From an uncultured Prevotella sp. (GTDB lineage Bacteria; Bacteroidota; Bacteroidia; Bacteroidales; Bacteroidaceae): a DNA stretch of 64,000 nucleotides. The notes below the pieces were generated by a model, which was not told the DNA's origin, made no database searches, and saw only the letters and a list, made by a program, of their open reading frames with translations. This document shows positions 7,177 through 16,935 of this stretch, piece by piece; position 1 is the first letter of the stretch; every line of letters begins with the position of its first letter. The translations under genes and the position numbers were made by a program. Location: positions 1 to 64,000 of the forward strand of contig CAMVSV010000004.1 in NCBI GenBank assembly GCA_947170265.1, read 5' to 3'.

Positions 7177-9597
7177 ATGATGAAACTTGGGAACAAACAC
7201 ATAATTATCATTGTGCTGACAATAATGGTGCTGATGCCACTAAAAGCCCTGTCGCAAAGCTTCACCCTGCAGGGAAAGGTGTCAGACATGGAAGGCAACC
7301 CGATAGAACTGGCATCGGTGTCTGTGCTCTCACAAGGCAAGTTGGTGATGACCAACCTCAAAGGTGAGTTCACTATGGACCTGCACTCCGACGACTCGGT
7401 AGCTGTAAGATTCTCGATGATTGGCTACAAGAGCAAGACAAGAGTGCTCAGACGACCACGAGGCAAACAGACACTGCTCATACAACTTGCCGACGACAAC
7501 ACACTCGGCGAGGTAGTAGTAGAAGGCAAGACACCACAACACGGAACAACACAACAGCTCGACATAAAAGACATGCAGGCAGCACCGTCAGCGTCGGGCA
7601 ATGCCGTAGAGGAAATGATACAGAGTCAGGCGGGAGTATCCACACACAATGAACTGTCGTCGCAATACAATGTTAGAGGAGGCTCGTTCGACGAGAACTC
7701 GGTATATATAAATAATGTGGAAGTCTATCGCCCATTCCTCGTCAGGAGTGGACAACAGGAAGGACTGTCTATAATAAATGCCGACATGGTGGAAGGCATT
7801 GGATTCTCAACAGGTGGTTATGAAGCCAAGTATGGCGACAAGATGTCGTCGGCACTTGACATAACATACAAGAAGTTAAAGCCCAAGAGCGGACAAGATG
7901 CCTATGCCGAGGGTAACATTACTGCAAGCCTGCTCGGTGCGAGCGGTTATGTGGGACTGGGCACAAAGAAGCTTTCGTGGCTCAATGGCATAAGATACAA
8001 GACAAACAAATACCTGCTGGGCTCACTTGAGACAACTGGCGAATACAAGCCAAGCTTTCTTGACTATCAGACATACCTTTGCTGGGAACCATCAAAACGA
8101 TGGCAGATAGACTTCATCGGAAACATCTCGGAGAACCATTACGACTTCCAGCCGAAAGACAGAGAGACAAACTTCGGAACAATGGAAAACGTGAAGTCAT
8201 TTAAAGTGTATTTCGACGGAAAGGAAAAAGACCTGTTCCGCACGTTCTTTGGCACTCTCGGCATCACCTATAAACTAAAAGACAACAAAACTAGCATATC
8301 GCTACTCACATCGGCATTCTCTACAAAAGAACAGGAACGCTACGACATACAAGGCCAATACTGGCTCACACAGACAGAGACCAGCGAGAACCTCGGAGTG
8401 GGTACATACATGGAACACTCACGCGACTACCTCAGAGCCAATGTGGTAAGCATGAAACTCATGGCACGCCATCGCACACTACATCACGAGATAGAGAGTG
8501 GGCTGACATTCAAAAGCGAAAACATCAAAGAGAATTCACGCGAATATGAATACCGCGACTCAGCAGGCTACAGTGTGCCACATACAGGAGAAGACTTGTA
8601 TATGATATACTCGCTAAGGGCAAGAAATGAGCTCAAGGCAAAACGCATCGAGGCTTACCTGCAGGACACATGGCGCTGGCGCTCAGGAAACGACTCCATA
8701 CCAACACTCTATACGCTGAACTACGGTGTGAGATTTGCTCACTGGGACTTCAACAAGGAAAGTATCGTTTCACCAAGAGCATCGCTGAGCATAGTGCCGT
8801 CATGGAACAGAGACGTAACCTTCAGGATAGCTACTGGATTATACTACCAAGCCCCATTCTACAAAGAACTGAGGGACACGACAACAATAAACGGCATTAC
8901 CTATGCCAACCTCAACAAGAAGATAAAAAGCCAGAGGTCTATACACATCATCGGATCCATGGATTACAGATTTCAGATGATGGAAAGACCATTCAAATTC
9001 ACGACAGAAATATACTATAAGGCACTGTCAAACCTCGTGCCCTACTCGGTGAGCAACGTAAAGGTAACATACTACGGCGACAACAAATGCTCGGGACATG
9101 CTGCCGGACTCGACCTGAAACTCTTCGGAGAGTTTGTGCCTGGATCCGACTCGTGGCTGTCGCTGAGTGTAATGGACACGAAAATGAGCCTCAACGGGAA
9201 AAAGATACCATTGCCTACCGATCAGAGATATGCCGTGAACCTGTACTTCACTGACTATTTCCCAGGAACGACAAAATGGAAGATGTCGCTCAAACTGGCT
9301 TATGCAGACGGATTACCATTTTCTGCCCCTCACAAGGAACTTGAAAAAAACTCTTTCAGAGCTCCAGCCTACAAGCGTGCAGACATAGGAATGAGCTACA
9401 GGTTGCTTGACAATAGCGACAGAACAAAGAAAAGCATATTCAAAAATATATGGCTGGGAGTGGACTGCCTGAACCTTTTTGGAATAAACAACGTCAATTC
9501 ATACTACTGGATAACTGACGTGACAAGCCAGCAATATGCCGTACCCAACTACCTCACTGGAAGACAGATAAACGGCAGGGTGCTCTTTGAATTCTAA
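7177..9597 (+). CDS. TonB-dependent receptor with carboxypeptidase-like regulatory domain
   Basis: An 806-residue outer-membrane protein. The signal peptide ends at about residue 26 (LKALSQ). A carboxypeptidase-regulatory-like domain follows (FTLQGKVSDMEGNPIELASV, residues ~28-110), then the plug domain (about 125-235) with YNVRGGSFDENSVYINNVEV, then a 22-strand type barrel ending in GRVLFEF with the expected C-terminal phenylalanine. No SusD-like partner is present and the next genes are tRNAs, so a glycan-uptake role is not supported. The substrate could be a metal chelate, vitamin or other ligand. It is probably a single-gene unit, divergent from the hydrolase operon. Confidence 0.88.
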   Translation: MMKLGNKHIIIIVLTIMVLMPLKALSQSFTLQGKVSDMEGNPIELASVSVLSQGKLVMTNLKGEFTMDLHSDDSVAVRFSMIGYKSKTRVLRRPRGKQTLLIQLADDNTLGEVVVEGKTPQHGTTQQLDIKDMQAAPSASGNAVEEMIQSQAGVSTHNELSSQYNVRGGSFDENSVYINNVEVYRPFLVRSGQQEGLSIINADMVEGIGFSTGGYEAKYGDKMSSALDITYKKLKPKSGQDAYAEGNITASLLGASGYVGLGTKKLSWLNGIRYKTNKYLLGSLETTGEYKPSFLDYQTYLCWEPSKRWQIDFIGNISENHYDFQPKDRETNFGTMENVKSFKVYFDGKEKDLFRTFFGTLGITYKLKDNKTSISLLTSAFSTKEQERYDIQGQYWLTQTETSENLGVGTYMEHSRDYLRANVVSMKLMARHRTLHHEIESGLTFKSENIKENSREYEYRDSAGYSVPHTGEDLYMIYSLRARNELKAKRIEAYLQDTWRWRSGNDSIPTLYTLNYGVRFAHWDFNKESIVSPRASLSIVPSWNRDVTFRIATGLYYQAPFYKELRDTTTINGITYANLNKKIKSQRSIHIIGSMDYRFQMMERPFKFTTEIYYKALSNLVPYSVSNVKVTYYGDNKCSGHAAGLDLKLFGEFVPGSDSWLSLSVMDTKMSLNGKKIPLPTDQRYAVNLYFTDYFPGTTKWKMSLKLAYADGLPFSAPHKELEKNSFRAPAYKRADIGMSYRLLDNSDRTKKSIFKNIWLGVDCLNLFGINNVNSYYWITDVTSQQYAVPNYLTGRQINGRVLFEF

Positions 9598-9647
9598 AAA
9601 GAATAACAGGATGACACAAAAAACCGCCAAAAATAATCAATAAAAAA

Positions 9648-9679
9648 TTTGGCAGATTAAAAATAAAACCATACCTTTG
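9648..9679 (+). promoter_or_regulatory. Bacteroidetes-type promoter of the tRNA-Ser/tRNA-Glu unit
   Basis: TTTG at 9648-9651 and TACCTTTG at 9672-9679 with exactly 20 bases between them, a full match to the consensus. It lies 45 bases upstream of the first tRNA. Confidence 0.85.
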
Positions 9680-9724
9680 CAACCGCATTTGAGAACAATG
9701 TCTGGGATTTCAAAAACGAACCAA

Positions 9725-9811
9725 GGAAGGATGGGTGAGTGGCTGAAACCAGCAGTTTGCTAAACTGCCGTACGGGTTACCGTACCGGGGGTTCGAATCC
9801 CCCTCCTTCCG
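9725..9811 (+). tRNA. tRNA-Ser(GCT)
   Basis: An 87-nt class II tRNA. The acceptor arms GGAAGGA and TCCTTCC pair fully. The anticodon arm is GCAGT-TTGCTAA-ACTGC with anticodon GCT, reading AGC/AGU serine codons. A long variable arm (CGTACGGG..CCGTACC) and the T arm GGGGGTTCGAATCCCCC are present. The CCA is not encoded. Confidence 0.96.
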
Positions 9812-9852
9812 CAAAGGAGGTTTCGGGCATCAGAGTAGAGTGCAAGGCGAAT

Positions 9853-9924
9853 GGTCGATTCATCTAATGGTTAGGATACAAGATTCTCAATCTTGGCATA
9901 GGGGTTCGATTCCCCTATCGACTA
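9853..9924 (+). tRNA. tRNA-Glu(CTC)
   Basis: A 72-nt tRNA. The anticodon arm CAAGA-TTCTCAA-TCTTG gives anticodon CTC, which reads GAG. The T arm is AGGGGTTCGATTCCCCT. The acceptor stem GGTCGAT/ATCGACT pairs with a G-U at position 1-72. It follows tRNA-Ser by 41 bases, and one promoter and one terminator serve both. Confidence 0.93.
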
Positions 9925-9925
9925 C

Positions 9926-9958
9926 AAAGAGAGAACTCATGACAGGGTTCTCTTTTTT
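9926..9958 (+). terminator. Rho-independent terminator after the tRNA pair
   Basis: The stem GAGAAC/GTTCTC is extended by A-T pairs on both sides and followed by TTTTTT. It begins directly after tRNA-Glu. Confidence 0.85.
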
Positions 9959-10180
9959 ATTTGTGTCATTCCCAAATACCTTTAATTTAAACACCATGTA
10001 CAGTATTGTTTTTAATCTGTACACTTCAGGACATCCTAACCATAACCTTCAATGCTATCCAAATATTTGTGGAGCATTACTATTCTTCCAAAGTTAAGCA
10101 AGCTCTCAACTATCATACAATGTTTTTGCGTGACTTTTGACACCTACGAAGTTACTGTATCTCGGAAAAACTCAAATGTT

Positions 10181-10211
10181 TTTGTTTTTTCACTTGATTT
10201 GCGTAACTTTG
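10181..10211 (+). promoter_or_regulatory. Bacteroidetes-type promoter of cysE
   Basis: TTTG at 10181-10184, a 19-base spacer and TAACTTTG at 10204-10211, about 60 bases before the cysE ATG. The rest of the 9959-10269 gap holds short unsupported ORFs and no other feature I can see. Confidence 0.8.
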
Positions 10212-10269
10212 CAGGCAGAAAGCAAAGCAGAAGAGCTTTGCAGTTTATTTACTGACACAAAATGAAATA

Positions 10270-11226
10270 ATGAGTAGCGAACAAACAACTCATGTGATAA
10301 CCCAAGCGGTGGACAAACTATCAGGGAAAGAGTCTCTGAAAGGACTGTACCATGAACACCGCGACGGTGATCCGTTGCCATCGGCAAAGGCTCTTGAGGA
10401 GATTATTGAACTGGCAAGAGCCATTATCTTCCCCGGTTTTTATGGACACTCATCGGTAAAAATCAACACTATCAAATATCAAATAGGTGTGAACGTTGAG
10501 AGGATGCACAAGCTTTTGAGCCAGCAAATACTGGCTGGGCTGTGTTTCTCCACTCCTGAGAATATTGACAACAGCAATACCGATGAGCACTACCAGCGCA
10601 TGGTGTGTCTTGACTATGCCTCGGAGCTCGCTGCCAAACTCATTGCCAGACTGCCAGAGATACGTCGCGTGCTCGCAACCGATGTGGAAGCAGCGTATAA
10701 CGGCGACCCTGCCGCAACGAGTCTGGGAGAAATAATATCGTGCTACCCTGTAATAAAAGCACTTATAAACTATCGTATAGCCCATGAGCTGCTTATTCTC
10801 GGAGTACCACTCATACCCCGGATGATTACAGAAATGGCCCATTCGGAAACAGGAATAGACATTCATCCCGCAGCCACCATAGGCGAATATTTCACCATTG
10901 ACCACGGCACAGGTGTGGTGATAGGTGCCACATGCATAATCGGCAACAATGTAAAGCTGTATCAGGGTGTGACTCTTGGAGCCATCAGCTTCCCACTCGA
11001 CGACAACGGAAATCCTATAAAGGGCATTGCCCGCCACCCCATCCTCGAAGACGATGTGGTGATATATGCCAACGCCACCGTACTCGGGCGTATTACAATA
11101 GGCAAAGGTTGCGTCATTGGTGCCAACGTTTGGGTTACACGCGACATGAAAGCACACACACGCAAATATAATAAGGAGAAAATAAATAATTTAGACATAG
11201 AATTCAATCATGGAACAGGCATTTAA
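10270..11226 (+). CDS. cysE: Serine O-acetyltransferase
   Basis: A 318-residue enzyme that makes O-acetylserine from serine and acetyl-CoA for cysteine synthesis. It belongs to the longer EpsC/SatA-like class: an all-helical N-terminal half (about 1-190), then a left-handed beta-helix of hexapeptide repeats (about 190-290) with GIDIHPAATIGEYFTIDHGTGVVIG, the catalytic His in that stretch, and VKLYQGVTLGA. The C-terminal tail KEKINNLDIEFNHGTGI is long, and the similar tail of classic CysE binds cysteine synthase and cysteine. Its last 17 bases overlap the start of the RNA methyltransferase gene. Confidence 0.92.
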   Translation: MSSEQTTHVITQAVDKLSGKESLKGLYHEHRDGDPLPSAKALEEIIELARAIIFPGFYGHSSVKINTIKYQIGVNVERMHKLLSQQILAGLCFSTPENIDNSNTDEHYQRMVCLDYASELAAKLIARLPEIRRVLATDVEAAYNGDPAATSLGEIISCYPVIKALINYRIAHELLILGVPLIPRMITEMAHSETGIDIHPAATIGEYFTIDHGTGVVIGATCIIGNNVKLYQGVTLGAISFPLDDNGNPIKGIARHPILEDDVVIYANATVLGRITIGKGCVIGANVWVTRDMKAHTRKYNKEKINNLDIEFNHGTGI

Positions 11227-12730
11227 CGATACCACCACAAATAAAGACTTTGAGATGATTGCCAAGACTTTCATGGGTCTGGAGAATGTATTGGCAGAAG
11301 AGCTGACCTCGCTCGGAGCAAACAATATAGAAATAGGTAGGCGAATGGTATCGTTTACCGGCAACAAGGAACTGATGTATAGGGCAAACGTTCAGCTCCA
11401 CACCGCTATAAGGATACTCAAGCCCATAGCACATTTCAAGGCACGCTCAGCGGAAGAGATGTATGACAATGTTCTGAAAATTGACTGGAGCAAATATATT
11501 GAGAAAGGAAAGACTTTCTCTGTTGACTCTGTGGTCTATTCCGACGACTTCCGCAACTCTCGCTTTGTGACATACAAGGTAAAGGATGCCATTGTTGACC
11601 AGTTCAGAAAAAATACCGGTGAACGTCCAAACATCTCGGTTGCGAACCCAGATATAAGGCTAAACATACATATTGCTGATGACAATGCCACTCTGTCGCT
11701 CGACTCATCGGGAGAATCTCTACATCGCCGAGGATACAGGCAGGAAGCCGTGGAAGCACCCCTCAACGAAGTGCTTGCCGCCGGAATGATACTCATGACG
11801 GGCTGGAAAGGAGAAACAGACTTCATTGACCCCATGTGCGGCAGCGGCACCTTGCTCATAGAAGCCGCCCTCATAGCAAGAAACATCTCACCAGGTGTGT
11901 TCCGCAAGGAATATGCCTTTGAGAAATGGCCCGACTTTGACAAAGACCTGTTTGACTATATATACAATGACGACTCTCAGGAACGAGAATTCTATCACCA
12001 TATCTATGGCTACGACATTGACATGAAAGCCGTGAACACGGCTCTTCTCAATGTTCGGGCAGCTGGACTTACCAAAGATATTACCATAAGCCAGCAAGAC
12101 TTCAAAGACTTCAAGAAACCAGAGCAGAAAAGCATAATTGTAACCAACCCTCCTTACGGAGAGCGCATATCCACCCCTAACCTGCTTGCCACATACAAGA
12201 TGATTGGCGAGAGGCTGAAACACGAGTTCGGTGGCAACAACGCATGGATACTGAGTTACCGTGAGGAATGCTTCGACCAGATTGGTCTCAAGCCCAGCAT
12301 AAAGATACCTGTATATAACGGTTCACTGGAGTGTGAATTCAGGAAATATGCAATGTTTGATGGAAGGATGAAAGACTTCAGGAGCGAAGGAGGGATTGTG
12401 AAGACTGAGGCAGAGAAAAAAGAGATGGCAGAGAAACACCGTTTCAAGAAACACCGCGACTTCAAGCAACGTCTCTCGGAAGAAGAAGACAACGAAGCTG
12501 GTGACATCAGAACATTCAGGTTTATTTCATTTGAGAAAGACCATCTCGGAAGAGAACGACGCGACGACAGAAGAGACAGAAAGGACTGGAAAGACAGAGA
12601 AGGCAAACGCGAGAGAAGGTCTTTCAGCCGCAACGAGACAAAAGGAAGAAAGCCCTTTGACAGAAATAACAAACGCAGAGACAAAGGCATAGACAGCAGA
12701 AGAAGAATGTTTGGAGATGAAGAAGACTGA
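11210..12730 (+). CDS. THUMP-domain class I RNA methyltransferase (RlmL/YpsC-like)
   Basis: A 506-residue protein. A THUMP RNA-binding domain covers about residues 55-160. A Rossmann methyltransferase domain follows, with DPMCGSGTLLIEA (SAM-binding motif I) and NPPYGERI (motif IV), the latter typical of N2-guanine or N6-adenine RNA methylation. Family members modify G2445-type positions of 23S rRNA, but the exact target is not shown here. From about residue 400 the chain becomes an Arg/Lys/Asp-rich tail (DRRDRKDWKDREGKRERR), probably disordered and RNA-binding. It overlaps cysE by 17 bases and the peptidase gene by 20, so all three may share a transcript. Confidence 0.88.
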   Translation: MEQAFNDTTTNKDFEMIAKTFMGLENVLAEELTSLGANNIEIGRRMVSFTGNKELMYRANVQLHTAIRILKPIAHFKARSAEEMYDNVLKIDWSKYIEKGKTFSVDSVVYSDDFRNSRFVTYKVKDAIVDQFRKNTGERPNISVANPDIRLNIHIADDNATLSLDSSGESLHRRGYRQEAVEAPLNEVLAAGMILMTGWKGETDFIDPMCGSGTLLIEAALIARNISPGVFRKEYAFEKWPDFDKDLFDYIYNDDSQEREFYHHIYGYDIDMKAVNTALLNVRAAGLTKDITISQQDFKDFKKPEQKSIIVTNPPYGERISTPNLLATYKMIGERLKHEFGGNNAWILSYREECFDQIGLKPSIKIPVYNGSLECEFRKYAMFDGRMKDFRSEGGIVKTEAEKKEMAEKHRFKKHRDFKQRLSEEEDNEAGDIRTFRFISFEKDHLGRERRDDRRDRKDWKDREGKRERRSFSRNETKGRKPFDRNNKRRDKGIDSRRRMFGDEED

Positions 12731-14912
12731 CACACCATTCAGACTTAAGGTCATGGCATTGGTTACTACTGCCATGCTCCTGACTATAATACCACAAACA
12801 ATGTCGGCACAAAAACATTTTACGCTCGAAGACCTGAACTTTGGAGGTATCAACTACCATAACATGGTTCCGGAAAACATCCACACCACATGGTGGGGAG
12901 AACGGTTAATGTATCTTGATGCCGAAGAGGGAGGAGAAATCTCCTTAAAAGATGGAAGCAGGAAAGCTTTCTTCAATCTGAAAGAAATAAATGCCATCAT
13001 TACCGATTCCGACACCCTGAAGGAAATACACACCGCCTACCACGCCAAATACCCTTACCCAGACAAGGCTTTGGTGTTGCTTTCAAATAACAAGAAACAG
13101 ATTCTTTTCAACTTTGAAAGCAAGCAGGTGGAATTATCACAAGACATTGAAGGAACCAATTCTACTGACTGGTCGCCAATATCAAGGAATGTGGCATACA
13201 CAAAGAATGGACAGCTATATGTGCGTAATGCCGATAACTTAGAAAAGCAAGTCACCACAGACGGCAGACTACCCGATATTGTGTATGGTCAGAGCGTGCA
13301 TCGCGATGAGTTTGGCATAGAAAAAGGCACATTCTGGAGCCCCGACGGACAAAGGCTTGCATTCTACAGAATGGATCAAAGCATGGTGAGTGACTATCCG
13401 CAGGTGAATATCAATGCAAGGATAGCGCAATATGAGCCCGACAAATATCCCATGGCAGGCGAAACAAGCCATAAGGTTACAGTGGGAGTGTTTGACACCA
13501 CCGCCGACAAGACGATATACCTTGATGCAGGCGACCCCACCGACCGCTATTTCACCAATATTGCTTGGAGCCCAGACTCAAGAACCTTGTATATGTTTGA
13601 GCTTAACCGCGACCAGAACGATTGCCAGCTCGTAAGCTACGATGCCGTTACTGGCAAACGTCTTGGCGTTATATACAGAGAGACTCACCCGAAATATGTG
13701 GAACCACTCCACCCCGTCGAATTTCTGCCTTGGGATAACTCAAAGTTTATAATTCAAAGTCAGACAGACGGCTACAACCACCTCTATCTCTACAACACTG
13801 AAGGCAAACAGCTCAAGCAGTTGACCGCAGGACAGTTCACCGTGCTTGACATCCTGGGGTTCAACAAGAAGGACAAAACGATTATCATCACTTCAAACGA
13901 GAAAAGTCCAATACAGTCAAACATCTACTCTGTAAGCATCTCCACAGGAAAACGTACACCGCTTGACAACGGCAGGGGCTATCACCAAGGCGACCTTTCT
14001 TCAAATGCTACGATGGTGCTTGACAGATACTCTGAGCCCACCGTCCCCAGAAACATAGAAGTAACGCCCACCACAGGAAACAATCCATATTCAAAAACCA
14101 CCAGGTTACTCACCGCTGACAATCCATGGGAAGGCTACAACATTCCCATATTTGAATGTGGAACAATAAAGGCTGCCGACGGTATCACCGACCTATTCTA
14201 CCGCATGGTAAAGCCGGCAGACTTCAATCCAGAGAACAAATACCCCACCGTTGTCTATGTATATGGTGGACCGCATGCTCATAATGTTGACGCACGTTGG
14301 CACTATGCCTCACGTTCATGGGAGACCTACATGGCTCAGAAGGGCTACATTCTATTCATCCTTGACAACAGAGGAAGTGAAAATCGCGGCAGGGAATTTG
14401 AGCAAGCCACCTTCCGACAGCTCGGACAGATTGAAATGGAAGATCAGATGAAAGGTGTAGACTTTCTTAAATCGCTACCCTACGTTGATATTGACCGCAT
14501 GGGAGTGCATGGATGGAGCTTCGGCGGTTTCATGACCATCACAATGATGGTTAACCATCCAGAGATTTTCAAGGTAGGAGTGGCAGGAGGACCTGTTATT
14601 GACTGGAAATGGTACGAGGTTATGTACGGTGAGAGATACATGGACACGCCACAATCCAACCCTGAGGGCTATGAAAAGACAAGTCTGACTAACAGAGCCA
14701 AAGACCTCAAAGGCAAGCTTCAGATAATAACAGGCTACAACGATGCCACTGTGGTGCCACAACACTGTCTGTCATTCCTTGACGCATGCATAGAGTCAGG
14801 CACTCAGGTCGATTTCTTCGTTTATCCAGGTGAGCCCCACAACATGAGGGGACATAAAAGCGTTCATCTCCATGAACGTATCACTCAATATTTTGAAGAC
14901 TTTCTCAAATAA
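12711..14912 (+). CDS. S9B family dipeptidyl peptidase IV-like serine peptidase
   Basis: A 733-residue exported peptidase. A signal-peptide-like segment (residues 10-33, ending in TMSAQ) follows a short charged start; an ATG at 12717 is an equally good start. Residues ~40-480 form the DPP-IV N-terminal beta-propeller, with HRDEFGIEKGTFWSPDG carrying the Glu-containing substrate-binding region. The alpha/beta-hydrolase domain follows, with Ser603 in GWSFGG, Asp678 in GYNDATVV and His710 in EPHNMRGH, a complete triad. The expected role is removal of X-Pro or X-Ala dipeptides from peptide N-termini in the periplasm. The gene starts inside the end of the methyltransferase gene and is followed by a strong terminator. 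Confidence 0.9.
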   Translation: MEMKKTDTPFRLKVMALVTTAMLLTIIPQTMSAQKHFTLEDLNFGGINYHNMVPENIHTTWWGERLMYLDAEEGGEISLKDGSRKAFFNLKEINAIITDSDTLKEIHTAYHAKYPYPDKALVLLSNNKKQILFNFESKQVELSQDIEGTNSTDWSPISRNVAYTKNGQLYVRNADNLEKQVTTDGRLPDIVYGQSVHRDEFGIEKGTFWSPDGQRLAFYRMDQSMVSDYPQVNINARIAQYEPDKYPMAGETSHKVTVGVFDTTADKTIYLDAGDPTDRYFTNIAWSPDSRTLYMFELNRDQNDCQLVSYDAVTGKRLGVIYRETHPKYVEPLHPVEFLPWDNSKFIIQSQTDGYNHLYLYNTEGKQLKQLTAGQFTVLDILGFNKKDKTIIITSNEKSPIQSNIYSVSISTGKRTPLDNGRGYHQGDLSSNATMVLDRYSEPTVPRNIEVTPTTGNNPYSKTTRLLTADNPWEGYNIPIFECGTIKAADGITDLFYRMVKPADFNPENKYPTVVYVYGGPHAHNVDARWHYASRSWETYMAQKGYILFILDNRGSENRGREFEQATFRQLGQIEMEDQMKGVDFLKSLPYVDIDRMGVHGWSFGGFMTITMMVNHPEIFKVGVAGGPVIDWKWYEVMYGERYMDTPQSNPEGYEKTSLTNRAKDLKGKLQIITGYNDATVVPQHCLSFLDACIESGTQVDFFVYPGEPHNMRGHKSVHLHERITQYFEDFLK

Positions 14913-14917
14913 CACCC

Positions 14918-14950
14918 AAAACAGCGATTTCTTCCGAAATCGCTGTTTTT
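14918..14950 (+). terminator. Rho-independent terminator after the DPP-IV gene
   Basis: A 13-bp stem, AAAACAGCGATTT with AAATCGCTGTTTT, followed by a run of T. Confidence 0.9.
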
Positions 14951-14962
14951 TTTTGCTTTTTT

Positions 14963-14993
14963 TTTGTCATGCCACCGCATAATAGTAACTTTG
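14963..14993 (+). promoter_or_regulatory. Bacteroidetes-type promoter of the SH3 protein gene
   Basis: TTTG at 14963-14966, a 19-base spacer and TAACTTTG at 14986-14993, about 70 bases before the ATG at 15063. Confidence 0.8.
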
Positions 14994-15062
14994 CAGTGTC
15001 GCTGAGGGAATGTGATGGCGACAATGCTTTGATTTGTAAAACTAAAGAAAACAGTAATCAAC

Positions 15063-15569
15063 ATGAAAAAACTATTATTATTAGCAATTGCAATCCTCAC
15101 TACACTGTCTGGATTTGCACAGATGCAGTATGGACTCGTGAAAGACGAAGACGGATATACCAACATTCGGAAAGGTCCGGGCACCAATTATGCAATCGTA
15201 GGTAGACTAGACGACGGCAGTCTTGTTAACTTTGAGAAAGCCATAAACGGATGGTGTAAGGTCTACACCACCTATACGGATGGAGAACAAGAATTCCTTG
15301 GCTATATGGCAGCCTCAAAGATTGTTGTGCCAAAACGCTCCGGAGCATGGAAATACATTGGAATTGTGAGAGACGAGGACGGATATACCAACATCCGGAA
15401 AGGTCCGGGCACCAACTATGCCATCGTTGGTAAGGTTAAAGACGGCCATTGCATTCTCTACAGCGGCGAATATGGTGACAAATGGTACAAAGTTTATACT
15501 CAGAACGGAACATTCCGCGGATACATGAGTGCCAACAAAATCCTTGAGACGGAGTCACCAGCATTCTAA
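15063..15569 (+). CDS. Secreted protein of two bacterial SH3 domains
   Basis: A 168-residue protein. The signal peptide (MKKLLLLAIAILTTLSGFAQ) is followed by two SH3-type repeats of about 76 residues (about 22-92 and 98-165). Each contains DEDGYTNIRKGPGTNYAIVG and ends in a GYM(A/S)A(S/N)KI motif. Bacterial SH3 domains often bind peptidoglycan or appear in envelope enzymes; here no catalytic domain is attached. The two repeats are almost identical in DNA over the central 60 bases, 228 bases apart, which points to a recent duplication or gene conversion. The gene has its own promoter and sits 76 bases before purD. Confidence 0.85.
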   Translation: MKKLLLLAIAILTTLSGFAQMQYGLVKDEDGYTNIRKGPGTNYAIVGRLDDGSLVNFEKAINGWCKVYTTYTDGEQEFLGYMAASKIVVPKRSGAWKYIGIVRDEDGYTNIRKGPGTNYAIVGKVKDGHCILYSGEYGDKWYKVYTQNGTFRGYMSANKILETESPAF

Positions 15570-15645
15570 TCAACAGCCTTCGACAGACAACATCAATCAC
15601 TGAAGAAGGACGTAATCAAGACAAATAAAGACACAACGATAAACA

Positions 15646-16914
15646 ATGAGAATTCTATTATTAGGCTCAGGCGGCAGAGAGCATGCCTTGGCATGGAAGA
15701 TTGCACAAAGCGACAAGACAGAGAAACTATACATAGCCCCGGGAAATGCCGGTACATCGCAAGTGGGGGAAAACGTCAACATCAAAGCCGACGACTTTGA
15801 GTCGCTCAAGGCTTTTTGTGCCAACAACGCCATTGACATGGTAGTGGTTGGTCCGGAAGACCCCTTGGTAAAAGGCATCTATGATGACTTTCGCACCGAC
15901 AAGCGCACAGCCCATATCCCTGTAATTGGTCCCTCAAAAGCAGGTGCCGTGCTTGAAGGCAGTAAAGACTTTGCCAAGGCTTTCATGCTCAGACACAACA
16001 TACCCACAGCACGCTATCAGACTTTTGACGGTGAGCATCTGGAGCAAGGCCTGGCTTTCCTTGAGACACTCAAGCCACCCTATGTGCTCAAGGCCGACGG
16101 TTTGTGTGCAGGCAAGGGAGTGCTCATACTCCCCACCCTTGAAGAAGCTAAGAAAGAACTCGGCGAGATGCTCGGTGGAATGTTTGGAAATGCGTCTTCA
16201 CAGGTGGTAATAGAAGAATTCCTCAGTGGCATAGAATGTTCCGTGTTCGTACTCACCGATGGTAAGAACTACAAGATCCTACCTGAAGCAAAAGACTACA
16301 AACGCATAGGAGAAGGTGATACGGGACTCAATACTGGAGGCATGGGAAGCGTCACCCCAGTCCCCTTCGCCACAAAAGAATGGATGCAAAAAGTTGAAGA
16401 CCGCATCATACGTCCCACTGTTGACGGACTTGCCTCAGAAGGCATTGATTACAAAGGATTTATTTTCTTCGGACTCATCAATGTTGAAGGTGAGCCAATG
16501 GTCATCGAATACAACTGCCGCATGGGTGACCCTGAGACAGAGAGTGTGATGCTCAGGCTCAAAAGCGACATAGTAGACCTGTTTGAAGGTGTGGCACAAG
16601 GCAACCTCGACAAACGCGACATTGAGTTCGACAGTCGCAGTGCCGTTTGTGTGATGCTTGTAAGTGGCGGCTATCCACAGGAATACAAGAAAGGCTATCC
16701 CATCACTGGTCTTGAGGACGTGGAGGGAAGCATTGTCTTCCACAGTGGCACTGCCATAAACGATGGCAAAGTGGTTACTGCCGGTGGTCGTGTCATCGCA
16801 GTTTCAAGCTATGGTGCCAACAAGTCAGAAGCTCTTGCAAAGTCGTTTAAGGAGGCACAGAAGATACAGTTCACCGATAAATATTTCCGTTCCGACATAG
16901 GAGCCGACCTATAG
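15646..16914 (+). CDS. purD: Phosphoribosylamine-glycine ligase (GAR synthetase)
   Basis: A 422-residue ATP-grasp enzyme for the second step of purine synthesis, joining glycine to phosphoribosylamine. The N-terminal motif [15 protein letters not shown], the ATP-grasp segments ([21 protein letters not shown]) and the metal-binding [11 protein letters not shown] are all present, and the length is normal. No other purine gene is nearby. It lies 76 bases after the SH3 gene and 21 before a membrane protein gene, so it may be co-transcribed with both. Confidence 0.96.
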   Translation: MRILLLGSGGREHALAWKIAQSDKTEKLYIAPGNAGTSQVGENVNIKADDFESLKAFCANNAIDMVVVGPEDPLVKGIYDDFRTDKRTAHIPVIGPSKAGAVLEGSKDFAKAFMLRHNIPTARYQTFDGEHLEQGLAFLETLKPPYVLKADGLCAGKGVLILPTLEEAKKELGEMLGGMFGNASSQVVIEEFLSGIECSVFVLTDGKNYKILPEAKDYKRIGEGDTGLNTGGMGSVTPVPFATKEWMQKVEDRIIRPTVDGLASEGIDYKGFIFFGLINVEGEPMVIEYNCRMGDPETESVMLRLKSDIVDLFEGVAQGNLDKRDIEFDSRSAVCVMLVSGGYPQEYKKGYPITGLEDVEGSIVFHSGTAINDGKVVTAGGRVIAVSSYGANKSEALAKSFKEAQKIQFTDKYFRSDIGADL

Positions 16915-16935
16915 TAGGCAATACCAAAACCAAAG

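Noticed and set aside
9840-10097. 85-residue plus-strand ORF over tRNA-Glu
   Set aside because: It overlaps the tRNA and its terminator.
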